Shown: positions 16,011 through 24,157, counted from the stretch's first letter. The stretch: DNA of 40,261 nt from an uncultured Alphaproteobacteria bacterium (GCA_944391705.1 CALXUN010000015.1:1-40261), one strand, 5' to 3'. Notes: generated by a model from the sequence alone, not told the origin. Program-made: numbers and translations.

Positions 16011-16658
16011 TTAAAGGTATCCTTTACGGTCTAAAATACTTAAAACAAGCGTCAGAATATAAATTCCGGCCAATACGGAAACGACAATCCATAAAATCTG
16101 TCGTTCGGTTAAAACATGGCTGATGTCGGTCACGCCCAAAGCACTGCCGGTAACCCGGAAACCGTCTGCCGGTTTTTCATGCAAAATGGTAACGGCAATC
16201 TGGTCGCCCGGGTTTAAGAAGTCGAAAGTGATGATGATGTCGCCCCGGTATTCTTTTAGTGAAGCGGCGACGGCCGTTGAAGTCAACGGTTTATCCAGCG
16301 TGTAATGCACCATTTCCGCTTTTTGGGGAACAATAATGCGTATCGGGTCATGACCAATGCGGGAAACATCGCTTCCGGCCAGTGGTTGCTGACCGTTGTT
16401 TTGCATAATGACGACAGTCTGGTAGAGATTGTCATATTCCTTGTTTTCAACCATGACCTTAAATTTGTTATCATTCTGGGAAGAAATAAAACTGTGTGAC
16501 TGAGTATCATATTCGATAATCGGGCGATTGATATAAAACTGGTAAACCCCGATAATCAGTGCCGAAAAACCGATAAAAAAGGCGCCGACATTGCTGATCA
16601 GAAAGCCCCACAGTTTGTTGAAAAACTTCTTTAACGGCGTGGTGCGGACAATTTTCAT
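16011..16658 (-). CDS. Two-span membrane protein of unknown function
   Basis: The family is not recognised. The 215-residue protein has a basic N-terminus, a membrane segment (about 22-43), an extracytoplasmic domain (about 45-185) that looks beta-rich, and a C-terminal membrane segment (about 188-207) followed by a short basic tail. AAGGAAA precedes the ATG. It starts 63 bases after the stop of the Nudix-like gene, so the two may be one operon. The middle part (NNGQQPLAGSDV, GDIIITFDFLNPGDQIAVTI) suggests an immunoglobulin-like or CARDB-like fold, but this is a guess. Confidence 0.7.
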   Translation of the reverse strand: MKIVRTTPLKKFFNKLWGFLISNVGAFFIGFSALIIGVYQFYINRPIIEYDTQSHSFISSQNDNKFKVMVENKEYDNLYQTVVIMQNNGQQPLAGSDVSRIGHDPIRIIVPQKAEMVHYTLDKPLTSTAVAASLKEYRGDIIITFDFLNPGDQIAVTILHEKPADGFRVTGSALGVTDISHVLTERQILWIVVSVLAGIYILTLVLSILDRKGYL

Positions 16659-16721
16659 ATTATTTTCCTTTCTGCCTTAATATAATAAATGACAGAAGTT
16701 TTTAAATGGTAGCAATTGTTT

Positions 16722-17747
16722 CTATTGAGCCTGATGTGGATTGCTCCGGTTTAAGGCGGAAACATGGGTGTTTGGCATGATTTTTTCTGCCTGTCGTATT
16801 GTATCCGGGCTGATTTTTAAGACGCCGGCAACAAAATCCAGATCTTTGCCGAATTTTTTGGCGGCCGGCCGAAAACTTATTTTCCACGGTGTTTCGTCCT
16901 GAACTTCGGTCATTAGGCGTAAAAAGGCATTATCATCGTGTTTTAAGGCCGCGGAAGCAATATACCAGCTGACCAGCCACTCATGCGGATAACGGTAGTC
17001 GGTTTGTGCATTGCGTCCGTCTTCCAGACGTTCTGTACCGCTGAAGCTGCCGTATCTTTTTAAGGCCTCGAATAAAGGAAGGTTCATAAATTCCGCCGCT
17101 TCTGAAAGTTTTTGATGTTGTTTGAGGTCTTGCGAACGCTGCGCCAGCATATTAAGGGTTTCCTGCGGGCAGCGCAAAATGTGGCAGTACGGCGTAATAG
17201 CCCAGACGTTGTTTTTTCCGTTCCAGATGTTGACGGCATAGTTGTCATCACGGATATCCGGCATTTTGACCAGTTTGACGGCGTCGGTGGGCAATTTAAA
17301 ATCGGTTATGCCTAAATTTTCAAGTTCTTCACGAGTTTCACGTAAGACATTGTTTATGCGGATAATATTTATATCGGTTGTTAAAACGGGCATACCGTTT
17401 TGTAAGATAACATCATCACGAAAACCGATAAGTTTTTTTTGGGCAGCTTCATCTAAACGGGCAAATTCTTCTTCCGATGTTCGTTCGGCCAATCCGCCCA
17501 AAGCGCCGATACCGTCTGGGGCGCCGGTTTTGGCATTTAAACGCGCAATTAAACCGAGGCGGATATTTTGCAGCTGTTTTTTAATCGTGTTTCCGGTGCC
17601 GGTTTTGCCGGCAACAAGCGTTACATTGGCGCCGCTGTTTAAAATCAGGTCGCGGTTTTGTTTAATATCCAAAATTTTTTGCCGCGGCTTGCCGAACGGT
17701 GCCTGGCGCAGGGCTTCCAAAACTTCGGTGCGTGATTGATATATCAT
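16722..17747 (-). CDS. Nudix-like protein with a split Nudix motif
   Basis: A 341-residue cytoplasmic protein. Residues 81-88 (GALGGLAE) and 136-147 (RETREELENLGI) look like the two halves of a Nudix box, in which REUxEExGU carries the metal-binding glutamates. In ordinary Nudix proteins they are 7-8 residues apart; here about 47 residues separate them, which would be a large insertion. If the fold is Nudix it would hydrolyse a nucleoside diphosphate linked to another group; substrate unknown. The ATG at 17747 is chosen because AAGGAAA lies 6 bases upstream; 16 earlier residues in frame have no such site. A membrane protein gene follows on the same strand. Confidence 0.6.
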   Translation of the reverse strand: MIYQSRTEVLEALRQAPFGKPRQKILDIKQNRDLILNSGANVTLVAGKTGTGNTIKKQLQNIRLGLIARLNAKTGAPDGIGALGGLAERTSEEEFARLDEAAQKKLIGFRDDVILQNGMPVLTTDINIIRINNVLRETREELENLGITDFKLPTDAVKLVKMPDIRDDNYAVNIWNGKNNVWAITPYCHILRCPQETLNMLAQRSQDLKQHQKLSEAAEFMNLPLFEALKRYGSFSGTERLEDGRNAQTDYRYPHEWLVSWYIASAALKHDDNAFLRLMTEVQDETPWKISFRPAAKKFGKDLDFVAGVLKISPDTIRQAEKIMPNTHVSALNRSNPHQAQ

Positions 17748-17784
17748 GATTTTTCCTTGTGTTTTATTTTTAAAGGAAAAGTTT

Positions 17785-17815
17785 AAAAAAATCAAGGCCT
17801 GTTTTAACAGGCCTT
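17785..17815 (-). terminator. Terminator of the HdeD family gene
   Basis: On the minus strand AAGGCCTGTT / AACAGGCCTT is a perfect 10-bp stem with a two-base AA loop, followed by GA and seven T. It lies just beyond the stop at 17821. Confidence 0.9.
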
Positions 17816-17820
17816 ATCGG

Positions 17821-18369
17821 TCAGTCAGCTTTTAACAACCGGCGGAAGTAAATATATTCGGTGATTTCAAGTACGCCGTATAAAACGATATACAAACCTA
17901 AAAGAGTGCTGATGGTGATGGCGCCGATACCCGGATAACGCAGGATTAAAAAGCCGAAAACAATGCCTAAGATTCCTAAAATAAGACTCCAGCCCCACGG
18001 CAGTTCGGCTTTGTTTAAATGATATGCGCTGACCAGTTGTATTGCACCGACCGCCAGACACCACAAGGCAAAGATAATCGGCAGGGTAACGGCCGTAACG
18101 CCGATGTTGGTGACAAGTATGATACCGATGATGATATCAATCAGGCCGACAAACATAAACCAGCCGGAATCAATGCTTAATGATGAGCCGATATATCCGG
18201 CGCCGATAATAATCAGAGCCGCCCCGAGATATAAACTTAAGGCAACGAGACTGACAACCGGATTAAGCCAGACGTAAGCTCCGACAATCAGCATCAGGAT
18301 ACCTGCCAGCAAATGCCAGATGCCAATGCAGCAGGGTGATTTTTCCGTTTGAATTTTGATATTGACCAT
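17821..18369 (-). CDS. HdeD family (DUF308) membrane protein
   Basis: An inner-membrane protein of the DUF308/HdeD group; HdeD in E. coli is an acid-resistance membrane protein, but wider members are not characterised. The 182-residue length is usual. Six hydrophobic segments form the family's repeated pairs, with GIWHLLAGILMLIVGAYVWL, GLIDIIIGIILV and GWSLILGILGIVFGFLIL carrying the typical Gly-rich turns. It has a strong GGAGGAG ribosome-binding site before the ATG. The gene lies on its own and ends at a strong terminator. An acid-stress role is inference, but interesting given adiAC in the same window. Confidence 0.88.
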   Translation of the reverse strand: MVNIKIQTEKSPCCIGIWHLLAGILMLIVGAYVWLNPVVSLVALSLYLGAALIIIGAGYIGSSLSIDSGWFMFVGLIDIIIGIILVTNIGVTAVTLPIIFALWCLAVGAIQLVSAYHLNKAELPWGWSLILGILGIVFGFLILRYPGIGAITISTLLGLYIVLYGVLEITEYIYFRRLLKAD

Positions 18370-18521
18370 GTTCTCCTCCTTGTTATTTCACTAATTTAAT
18401 ATGTAGTCATTTAAGAGGTTTTTTTCCATATCTGTTTGGCAAAACTAAAGTTGAGCATGATAAAAACAGTGCGAAGGTTTATTTAATGAGTGTTCATATC
18501 AAAAACATTTAGGAGGACACA

Positions 18522-18917
18522 ATGAATAAAACAATGACGGCTCTTGCTGCTGCGCTGATAATCGGCATATCCGGTGCGGCAATGGCAAAATGCGACTGCA
18601 GCGACTGCTATAAGAAAAGGGGCGGCGGATTTATGGAGGGTGAACCTCAGGTTTCAACCGTTAAAGAAGCCATGGGTATGGCAGATGATTCTATGGTTAC
18701 GCTGCAAGGCAAAATTGAAAAACGGATAAAAAAGGATAAATATACCTTTCAGGACGGCACCGGCACCATGACGGTTGAAATTGATAAAGACATCTGGAAC
18801 GGCCAGACCGTTACGCCGCAGGATACGGTTTTAATCAGCGGCGAGCTTGATAAAGACGGCGATCGTACCAAATTAGATGTTGAACGTCTGATGAAAAAAC
18901 AAACCGTTGTTAAATAA
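18522..18917 (+). CDS. YgiW/YdeI-type periplasmic OB-fold stress protein
   Basis: A secreted bacterial OB-fold (BOF) protein; E. coli YgiW and YdeI are periplasmic proteins implicated in stress tolerance. The 131-residue precursor has a signal peptide (about 1-22, cleavage after AMA), a short Cys-rich mature N-terminus CDCSDCYKK not typical of the family, and the OB domain (about 42-128) with STVKEAMGMADDSMVTLQGK and GTMTVEIDKDIWNG. AGGAGG precedes the ATG. The three closely spaced cysteines might bind metal. A palindromic hairpin follows. Confidence 0.85.
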   Translation: MNKTMTALAAALIIGISGAAMAKCDCSDCYKKRGGGFMEGEPQVSTVKEAMGMADDSMVTLQGKIEKRIKKDKYTFQDGTGTMTVEIDKDIWNGQTVTPQDTVLISGELDKDGDRTKLDVERLMKKQTVVK

Positions 18918-18925
18918 CGATAACA

Positions 18926-18959
18926 ATAGATATCCCCCAGTTTACTGGGGGATATCTAT
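18926..18959. terminator. Long palindrome between convergent genes
   Basis: A perfect 15-bp stem (ATAGATATCCCCCAG / CTGGGGGATATCTAT) lies between the stops of 18522-18917 and 18967-19233. It is a plausible bidirectional terminator, although neither side has a long T run. Confidence 0.6.
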
Positions 18960-18966
18960 GTTTAAA

Positions 18967-19233
18967 TTACATCTCAGGGTTATATTGAAAGGGATCTTCT
19001 TTTTCTTTGCCGTGATATACATCCGCGGCTTCGTCAAAACGTTCACTTAAACGATCTTTAAGTTTGCCGGCACTGTTTTCGGTGTCCGTAATTTGTTTGC
19101 TTATCTCGGTGCTGGTGTTAGTGGTATAACCTTTAATCCAGTTCCACTGGTTTTCCGGCGTGATGCCGTAGCCAAACCAGACAATCAGGACAACAATGGC
19201 GAGTAATCCGATAAGATAAATAAGAGCTTTCAT
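18967..19233 (-). CDS. Small single-span membrane protein, unknown
   Basis: The 88-residue protein has an N-terminal membrane segment (about 4-22) and a hydrophilic, charged helix-prone tail (about 38-80, including KLKDRLSERFDEAADVYHG). No family is recognised. AAGGAAG precedes the ATG. It lies downstream of the aldo/keto reductase on the same strand, but a terminator-like hairpin at 19247-19283 separates them, so it may have a separate or attenuated transcript. Confidence 0.65.
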   Translation of the reverse strand: MKALIYLIGLLAIVVLIVWFGYGITPENQWNWIKGYTTNTSTEISKQITDTENSAGKLKDRLSERFDEAADVYHGKEKEDPFQYNPEM

Positions 19234-19246
19234 TTTAACTTCCTTT

Positions 19247-19283
19247 AAAAAATTATTGCCGATAAAATTACTTTAACGGCAAT
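19247..19283 (-). terminator. Probable terminator of the aldo/keto reductase gene
   Basis: On the minus strand ATTGCCG / CGGCAAT (19277-19283 with 19255-19261) forms a 7-bp stem, with six T two bases after. It sits directly before the ribosome-binding site of 18967-19233, so read-through could feed that gene. Confidence 0.5.
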
Positions 19284-19317
19284 ACTTTAACAACTCTTTA
19301 ACCGGAAAATATTTTAA

Positions 19318-20262
19318 TCAGGCAAAAATGTTTTCAGGGGTATAACCGCCGTATTTGAAATTGTTGCCGTCAATAAAACGATACCCTTTGTCAAGAGCGG
19401 TAATTTCAAGCATGTCTTCTTTGTCAAGCTCAAGATTGACGGCACTTAGGTTTTCTTTAAGGCGTTCTTCATGGACGGATTTGGGGATGACAACCACGCC
19501 GCGTTCAATCTGCCAGGCTAAAATGACCTGTGCCGGCGTGGCATTTAATCGTTTGGCAATTTTTACGATAACCGGATCTTCCAGCGGCTTGGGTTCGTTT
19601 TCGTGTTTTAAACGCGCAGCCCGGTCGCCGGAGCCCAAAGGCGAATATGCCGTTAAGACAATGTGATTTTGTTTGCAGAAATCAAGCAGCCGGTTTTGCT
19701 GAAGGTAAGGGTGGCATTCAACCTGGTTGACGGCCGGAATAATTTCGCCTTTATCAATCAGGAGCTGCAGGTTTTTAATTCCGAAATTGGAAGTGCCGAT
19801 GGATTTTGCAAGCCCCTCTTGATAGGCTTTTTCCATTTCCGCCCAGGTGGTTGTGAGCGGAATTTCGGTTAACGGCACCATCTCATCGTCGCTAAACGGG
19901 ACGCCGGTTCCTTTTTTCTGGGCAACCGGCCAATGCATCAGCCATAAATCAAGATATTCCAATTGCAGTTCTTTTAAGGTTTTTTCCAAAGCCGGGCGGA
20001 CCTCTTCCGGTGCATGTGAATCGTTCCATAATTTTGAAGTGATAAACAAATCTTCACGTTTTAAGTTGTCTTCGACAAAAGCATCATGCAGTGCCTGTCC
20101 GATTTCTTCCTGGTTGCCGTAAGCGGCAGCGCAGTCAAAATGGGTGTAGCCGAGTTTTAATGCCCAGCGGATTGCCTGATATACTTCTCCCGGGGCAGAT
20201 TTCCAGGTTCCGAGGCCGATAAGCGGCATATTTCCATCGGTGTTTAATTGAACAGATTTCAT
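19318..20262 (-). CDS. Aldo/keto reductase
   Basis: An NADPH-dependent oxidoreductase of the AKR family reducing aldehydes, ketones or sugars. The 314-residue length fits. The catalytic tetrad is visible as D43 and Y48 in FDCAAAYGN, K77 in ITSKLWN and H110 in LMHWPV. The cofactor-binding signature VIPKSVHEERLKENL lies near the C-terminus (about 255-269), and GTSNFG in the middle. TAAGGAG precedes the ATG. No neighbour points to a pathway, so the substrate cannot be named. Confidence 0.95.
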   Translation of the reverse strand: MKSVQLNTDGNMPLIGLGTWKSAPGEVYQAIRWALKLGYTHFDCAAAYGNQEEIGQALHDAFVEDNLKREDLFITSKLWNDSHAPEEVRPALEKTLKELQLEYLDLWLMHWPVAQKKGTGVPFSDDEMVPLTEIPLTTTWAEMEKAYQEGLAKSIGTSNFGIKNLQLLIDKGEIIPAVNQVECHPYLQQNRLLDFCKQNHIVLTAYSPLGSGDRAARLKHENEPKPLEDPVIVKIAKRLNATPAQVILAWQIERGVVVIPKSVHEERLKENLSAVNLELDKEDMLEITALDKGYRFIDGNNFKYGGYTPENIFA

Positions 20263-20502
20263 GTTTTTACTCCTTAAGTTATCTTCGGTATAATATATAA
20301 TGGATTGGGCGCCGGATTAAAGTGCAAAGAATATAAATCTATATCGGATTATACATACCAAAATGTTGCAAATGTTTTTATGTTTTGCTTTTTTTAGACT
20401 TGCTTAAAAAATAAAATAGTACTAATGTTTATAGCGTATTGTTCTATATTTTTGAATGTGGAACAACAATGGTAAATTTTATTTTTTATAAGGACGTTTA
20501 TA

Positions 20503-21027
20503 ATGAAGAAGACGTTATTGTTGGCAGGTGTTGCCGGTTTGTTTGCTTACAACGCCAATGCCGTTGAATTTACGCCGTATGCCGGTGTTGATTATAACTA
20601 TTCCTTTGTTGAACATGATTCCTCAATGGATGGCGTTATGGCAGATCACGCTCATTCCGGTTCTGTCGTTTTGGGCTCAAAAATTTCACCGTATGCCGGT
20701 GTTGAAGCTTTTTATCAGCTTTCCAAAAAAGAACACAAGGCAGATTATCGTTCCCAAATCCAGGCTTATGGTATGGATGTTCAGGGCTATCTGCCGTTTG
20801 GCTGCTATGGCGAATATGAACTTATCGGTTCTTTGGGTGCCGGCTGGTATGATGCCAAATATGACAAAGACAACGACAGCGGCTGGGGTTACCGTCTGGG
20901 TGCCGGTTTACAGTATAATGTAACGGATAACTGGGCCGTACGCGCCATGTACCGTCATGTCTGGGTTGATAAGAGTGTTTTGGACGACCTGGATGAAATT
21001 TCGGTCGGCGTCAGATATCATTTCTAA
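20503..21027 (+). CDS. Outer-membrane beta-barrel protein (OmpA/OMP_b-brl type)
   Basis: A small outer-membrane protein with an 8-strand barrel. The 174-residue precursor has a signal peptide (about 1-20, cleavage after ANA) and alternating polar/hydrophobic strands such as FTPYAGVDYNYSF, GSVVLGSKIS, YELIGSLGAGWYDAKY, WGYRLGAGLQYNV, WAVRAMYRHVWV and SVGVRYHF. The C-terminal phenylalanine is the typical assembly signal. There is no peptidoglycan-binding domain. AAGGA precedes the ATG and a strong terminator follows. Role may be structural or adhesion; unknown. Confidence 0.9.
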   Translation: MKKTLLLAGVAGLFAYNANAVEFTPYAGVDYNYSFVEHDSSMDGVMADHAHSGSVVLGSKISPYAGVEAFYQLSKKEHKADYRSQIQAYGMDVQGYLPFGCYGEYELIGSLGAGWYDAKYDKDNDSGWGYRLGAGLQYNVTDNWAVRAMYRHVWVDKSVLDDLDEISVGVRYHF

Positions 21028-21052
21028 TGCCGGAAATTTTGTTTTGTTTATA

Positions 21053-21082
21053 AAAAATCCGCCTTTAACAGGCGGATTTTTT
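21053..21082 (+). terminator. Terminator of the beta-barrel gene
   Basis: Stem AAAAATCCGCCT / AGGCGGATTTTT with loop TTAAC and a T run. It is also placed to terminate the broken LysR gene on the other strand. Confidence 0.9.
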
Positions 21083-21092
21083 GTGTGTTGTT

Positions 21093-21975
21093 TCAGGGCA
21101 CATAGTGCGGCAGAAGTTGAAGAAAATCACGGATGTTTTTGCCGGGTGTGCGCGGGTAAAGCAGGCCGTAAGGCATGGTATAAGGCCAGTTGACGGGAAT
21201 GGTTTTTAAAAACGGGTGGACATCCTGCCAGACATCAAGCGTTAACAAAACCGCGTTAGTGCGTTCGCAGTAATTGAAAACTTCAATGTCATAAAACTGC
21301 GGTGTATCTTCAATGATAATCTGCGGATGATTTTTTTCCACATCATCGCGTAGTTCGTCACACTTGACGGCATCGCCGCGTTTGACCATCAACAATTTTT
21401 CGCCGTACAAATCGGAGATTTCAAGAACGGATTTTGATGCCAGCCGGTGCGTGCGCGGCACGGCGCAGCAGATTTTATATGTTCCGAGCTGATAAAAACT
21501 GCAAATGTTCAGCCATTGTTCCGATGAACAGGCACCGACAATAAAGTCAAATTTGCGGCCGATATTTTTGATTACCGACAAGATATTGCGGTTGTCGTCT
21601 TCAAACGGAACAATTTGAATCCTAAACAGCGGGAAAGAATCACAGACCTTATTCCATAAATACTTTGCAGGGGTTTAAAAGCGATGTTCCTACCCGCAAG
21701 ACGGAGCGGGCGGCATCTTCCGCGTTTTTTGCCCGTATGACGGCCTGGTTTGCGTAATCAATCATAAACTTGGCGTCTTTATATACGGATTGTCCGGCAG
21801 GGGTGAGTCTGACCCCTTGCGGGGTGCGCGCAAAAAGTTTTAACCCGAGGCGGTATTCCAGCTCATTAATCTGTTTCATGACTGCCGTCGGCGAAAGGTT
21901 TGCGTTTTCGCCGGCTTTGGCAAAACTTCCGCAGTCGGCTACATTGATGAAGGTTTTTATCTGCCGGTTATACAT
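21093..21975 (-). pseudogene. LysR-type regulator, broken by a frameshift
   Basis: Residues 1-108 in one frame are the HTH domain of a LysR regulator (GSFAKAGENANLSPTAVMKQINELE). The frame stops at 21649-21651, but the effector domain continues in another frame from there to 21093 (DSFPLFRIQIVPFEDD, ending in LPHYVP). At the break the minus strand reads GTATTTATGGAATAAGGTC. Adding a second copy of TTATGGAA restores a single 296-residue protein containing NPCKVFMELWNKV, as expected for the family. So the simplest explanation is an 8-bp tandem-repeat deletion. It is divergent from the remnant at 22003-22164, probably its former target. Confidence 0.85.
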
Positions 21976-22002
21976 AACGCCTCGTATGAACTTTTAGTTA
22001 AA

Positions 22003-22164
22003 ACTAAGCTAACTTCTTTGTACTTCCATGTCAAGAGCAAATATCCGGATTTGGGACACGGGTTTGGTACCGGCTTTGGCACCTCTGCTGCCGGTTGGAT
22101 GAATAAAGCCGTAAAATTTTGGCAGAAGTATATGAAAAAAGATTATGTAAAAGATCCGTCTTAA
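22003..22164 (+). pseudogene. 3' remnant of an alpha/beta hydrolase (esterase) gene
   Basis: An open frame ending at TAA 22162-22164 encodes about 54 residues with GHGFGTGFGTSAAGWMNKAV and KFWQKYMKK, resembling the C-terminus of secreted/acetyl-esterase type alpha/beta hydrolases, in which the GHGFG histidine completes the triad. There is no start codon or ribosome-binding site and the N-terminal two thirds are absent. The LysR-type start is only 28 bases away on the other strand, so the 5' part was probably deleted. The assignment rests on pattern recognition. Confidence 0.5.
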
Positions 22165-22169
22165 TTTGC

Positions 22170-22198
22170 TTGTAAAGTTCTAAAATATGGCTTATCTT
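22170..22198 (+). promoter_or_regulatory. Candidate promoter for the DUF4139 gene
   Basis: TTGTAA (22170-22175), 17-bp spacer, TATCTT (22193-22198), 35 bases before the ATG at 22234. Confidence 0.4.
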
Positions 22199-22233
22199 AA
22201 AAACGATTTTTTAATTTTTTTAAGGAGGCAGAT

Positions 22234-23715
22234 ATGCGTCGGTATTTGGCTTTGTTTTTAAGCGTTATGGCTCTTCCGGCAGTGTGCCGGGCGGCAGAAA
22301 TTACGGTTGATGAAAGTAAAACCGATAATCTGGAAATCAGTGTTTATAATAATAACCTGGCGTTGGTGAAGGACACCCGACGCGTTGATTTGAAACAAGG
22401 TGAAAATGATGTTGCTTTTGAAAATGTGGCAACCCAGATTAAAGCCGAAAGCGCCATTATCGTCGGCAAGGATATTCAGGTTTTGGAACAGAACTATGAT
22501 TTTGATTTATTAACGACCGAAAACATTATTAAAGGGCTCATCGGCCGGGAGGTTAAAACCGTGGTTGAGAATCCGACAACCGGTGAAAATATTTTTGGTA
22601 AGGCAAAAATTATCAGCGTTAATTACGGTTCACCGGTTTTGCAATTTTCTTACGGAATTGAAACCCGGTTTCCGGGTAGAATCGTGTTTGAAAACTTGCC
22701 GGAAAATTTACGCGGCAAGCCGACTTTGACAGCAAAAATCACCAGTGTTGAAGCAGGGCTTAAAGAACTTTCTTTGGCTTATCTGACCAACGGTATTTCC
22801 TGGAAAACAAATTATGTGGCAAAAGTATCCACACAGAACAAACTTGATTTAACCGGTTGGGTAACGATTACCAACCAATCGGGAATTAATTACCGGCAGG
22901 CAAAAGTACAGTTGATTGCCGGTGATGTCAATCAGGTGGCAGACGGCGGAATTATACGTCCGGTTGTTAACCGTATGATGCTGGCCAAAGCTCCTGCAAG
23001 CGATATGGCTGTTGCCGAATCAGCTGCCGGTGTGCCACAACAGATCAGCGGATATCATTTATATACTTTGCCATTGAAAACCGATATTAAGGATAATCAG
23101 ACCAAACAAATCAGTCTGATTGAAAAAAACGGCGTTGAATATGTCAAAGAAGGGCGCCTGACTTCGTCTTTGTATTTGGGCGGAAAATTCGAAACCAGTT
23201 TTGAAAAACGCCATCCCGACATGTATTATATTATGGTCAATGACGAATCTGATAATTTGGGTTTGCCGCTGCCGGCGGGCATTGTTCGTTTTTATGAAAA
23301 CGATAAAAACGGCAGCTTGCAGTTTATCGGTGAAAACTCTATCGGACATGTTGCCAAGGGAGAAAAAATAGAACTGAATCTCGGCAAGTTTTTTGATGTG
23401 TTTGTCGACGGAAAGGTTTCCAAAGTAACGAAAGTTTCCGAGGATAATCTGAAGACATTGTCAAACGGTTGCCGGACGGCCAAAATTATCCGCAGTTATG
23501 ATGCGGAAGTTGTTTTTAACAACGGCGGCAATGAAGCACAAAAAGTTATTTTTACGCAAAACATTGCCACAGATGCAAAAATTACGGCGGAAAATGTTCC
23601 GGGGAAGCTTAAAGATGCCAACACATATCAATGGCAGATTGAAGTTCCGGCCGGCGGAAAATTTTTGTTAAATTATACGGCCGAAGTTCCAAGCCAGGAA
23701 CAATTGTGTGATTAA
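22234..23715 (+). CDS. DUF4139 domain secreted protein
   Basis: A periplasmic or envelope protein with a signal peptide (about 1-20, cleavage after CRA) and the DUF4139 family layout: an N-terminal beta domain (about 25-120, NNLALVKDTRRVDLKQG) and a C-terminal domain (about 185-490) with LAYLTNGISWKTNYVAKVS and GWVTITNQSGINY. The 493-residue length is normal. The function of the family is not known. AAGGAGG precedes the ATG. It seems monocistronic, with two consecutive terminators after it. Confidence 0.9.
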   Translation: MRRYLALFLSVMALPAVCRAAEITVDESKTDNLEISVYNNNLALVKDTRRVDLKQGENDVAFENVATQIKAESAIIVGKDIQVLEQNYDFDLLTTENIIKGLIGREVKTVVENPTTGENIFGKAKIISVNYGSPVLQFSYGIETRFPGRIVFENLPENLRGKPTLTAKITSVEAGLKELSLAYLTNGISWKTNYVAKVSTQNKLDLTGWVTITNQSGINYRQAKVQLIAGDVNQVADGGIIRPVVNRMMLAKAPASDMAVAESAAGVPQQISGYHLYTLPLKTDIKDNQTKQISLIEKNGVEYVKEGRLTSSLYLGGKFETSFEKRHPDMYYIMVNDESDNLGLPLPAGIVRFYENDKNGSLQFIGENSIGHVAKGEKIELNLGKFFDVFVDGKVSKVTKVSEDNLKTLSNGCRTAKIIRSYDAEVVFNNGGNEAQKVIFTQNIATDAKITAENVPGKLKDANTYQWQIEVPAGGKFLLNYTAEVPSQEQLCD

Positions 23716-23722
23716 GATCAGT

Positions 23723-23759
23723 ACGGCAAAAGAAGCGTCAGCACTTCTTTTGCCGTTTT
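23723..23759 (+). terminator. Terminator of the DUF4139 gene
   Basis: Perfect stem ACGGCAAAAGAAG / CTTCTTTTGCCGT with an eight-base loop followed by TTT. It starts 8 bases after the stop. Confidence 0.8.
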
Positions 23760-23781
23760 ATAAATACTGTTCAGACCACAA

Positions 23782-23812
23782 AAAAACACTCCTTGATTTA
23801 AGGAGTGTTTTT
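23782..23812. terminator. Second, bidirectional terminator
   Basis: Perfect stem AAAAACACTCCTT / AAGGAGTGTTTTT with a five-base loop. It serves the minus-strand gene 23834-24058 and backs up the preceding terminator. Confidence 0.9.
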
Positions 23813-23833
23813 CATATAAGCCTGATGCCTATA

Positions 23834-24058
23834 TTATTTTTTGCTGCTTGTTTTGGAAGTGCTTTTGGAAGCTGTCTTCTTGGAAGAAGAACTTGTTGAA
23901 GAACAAGACTTTTTGCAAGCAGATTTTTTAGCAGTTGATTTTGAACAAGAAGAAATCTGTTCTACAGCCATAGACCAGAATTTTTCATCCTGTCCGGACG
24001 GGCAGCCGGCGTTTTGCCACAGATAATAAGCTGCTTCCTTGATGTAATTTTCATTCAT
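23834..24058 (-). CDS. DUF2934-type protein with Lys/Ser/Cys-rich tail
   Basis: A 74-residue protein. Residues about 5-34 (IKEAAYYLWQNAG, CPSGQDEKFW) fit the small DUF2934 family. The rest is a low-complexity Lys/Ser/Thr/Cys tail with repeated SKKTASKSTSKTSSKK-like units and four clustered cysteines. GGAG lies 9 bases before the ATG at 24058; an upstream in-frame TTG overlaps that site and is rejected. The basic tail could bind nucleic acid, as histone-like tails do, but there is no direct evidence. Confidence 0.75.
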   Translation of the reverse strand: MNENYIKEAAYYLWQNAGCPSGQDEKFWSMAVEQISSCSKSTAKKSACKKSCSSTSSSSKKTASKSTSKTSSKK

Positions 24059-24157
24059 CTTATAATACTCCAATAATAAGTTCTAAACACAGCTTAATAT
24101 ATATGCAAAAAATTTATCAGTCAATATTAAATAGATAGAAAATATACAGTTATTTGC

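Noticed and set aside
17590..17625. GKTGTGNT in the Nudix-like protein read as a P-loop
   Set aside because: The spacing and the final NT do not fit GxxxxGK[ST], so no Walker A motif is claimed.
21093..21581. A separate 162-residue gene at the LysR C-terminus
   Set aside because: It is the effector domain of the same LysR gene; the frame runs back to the break without a stop, and its apparent TTG start is internal.
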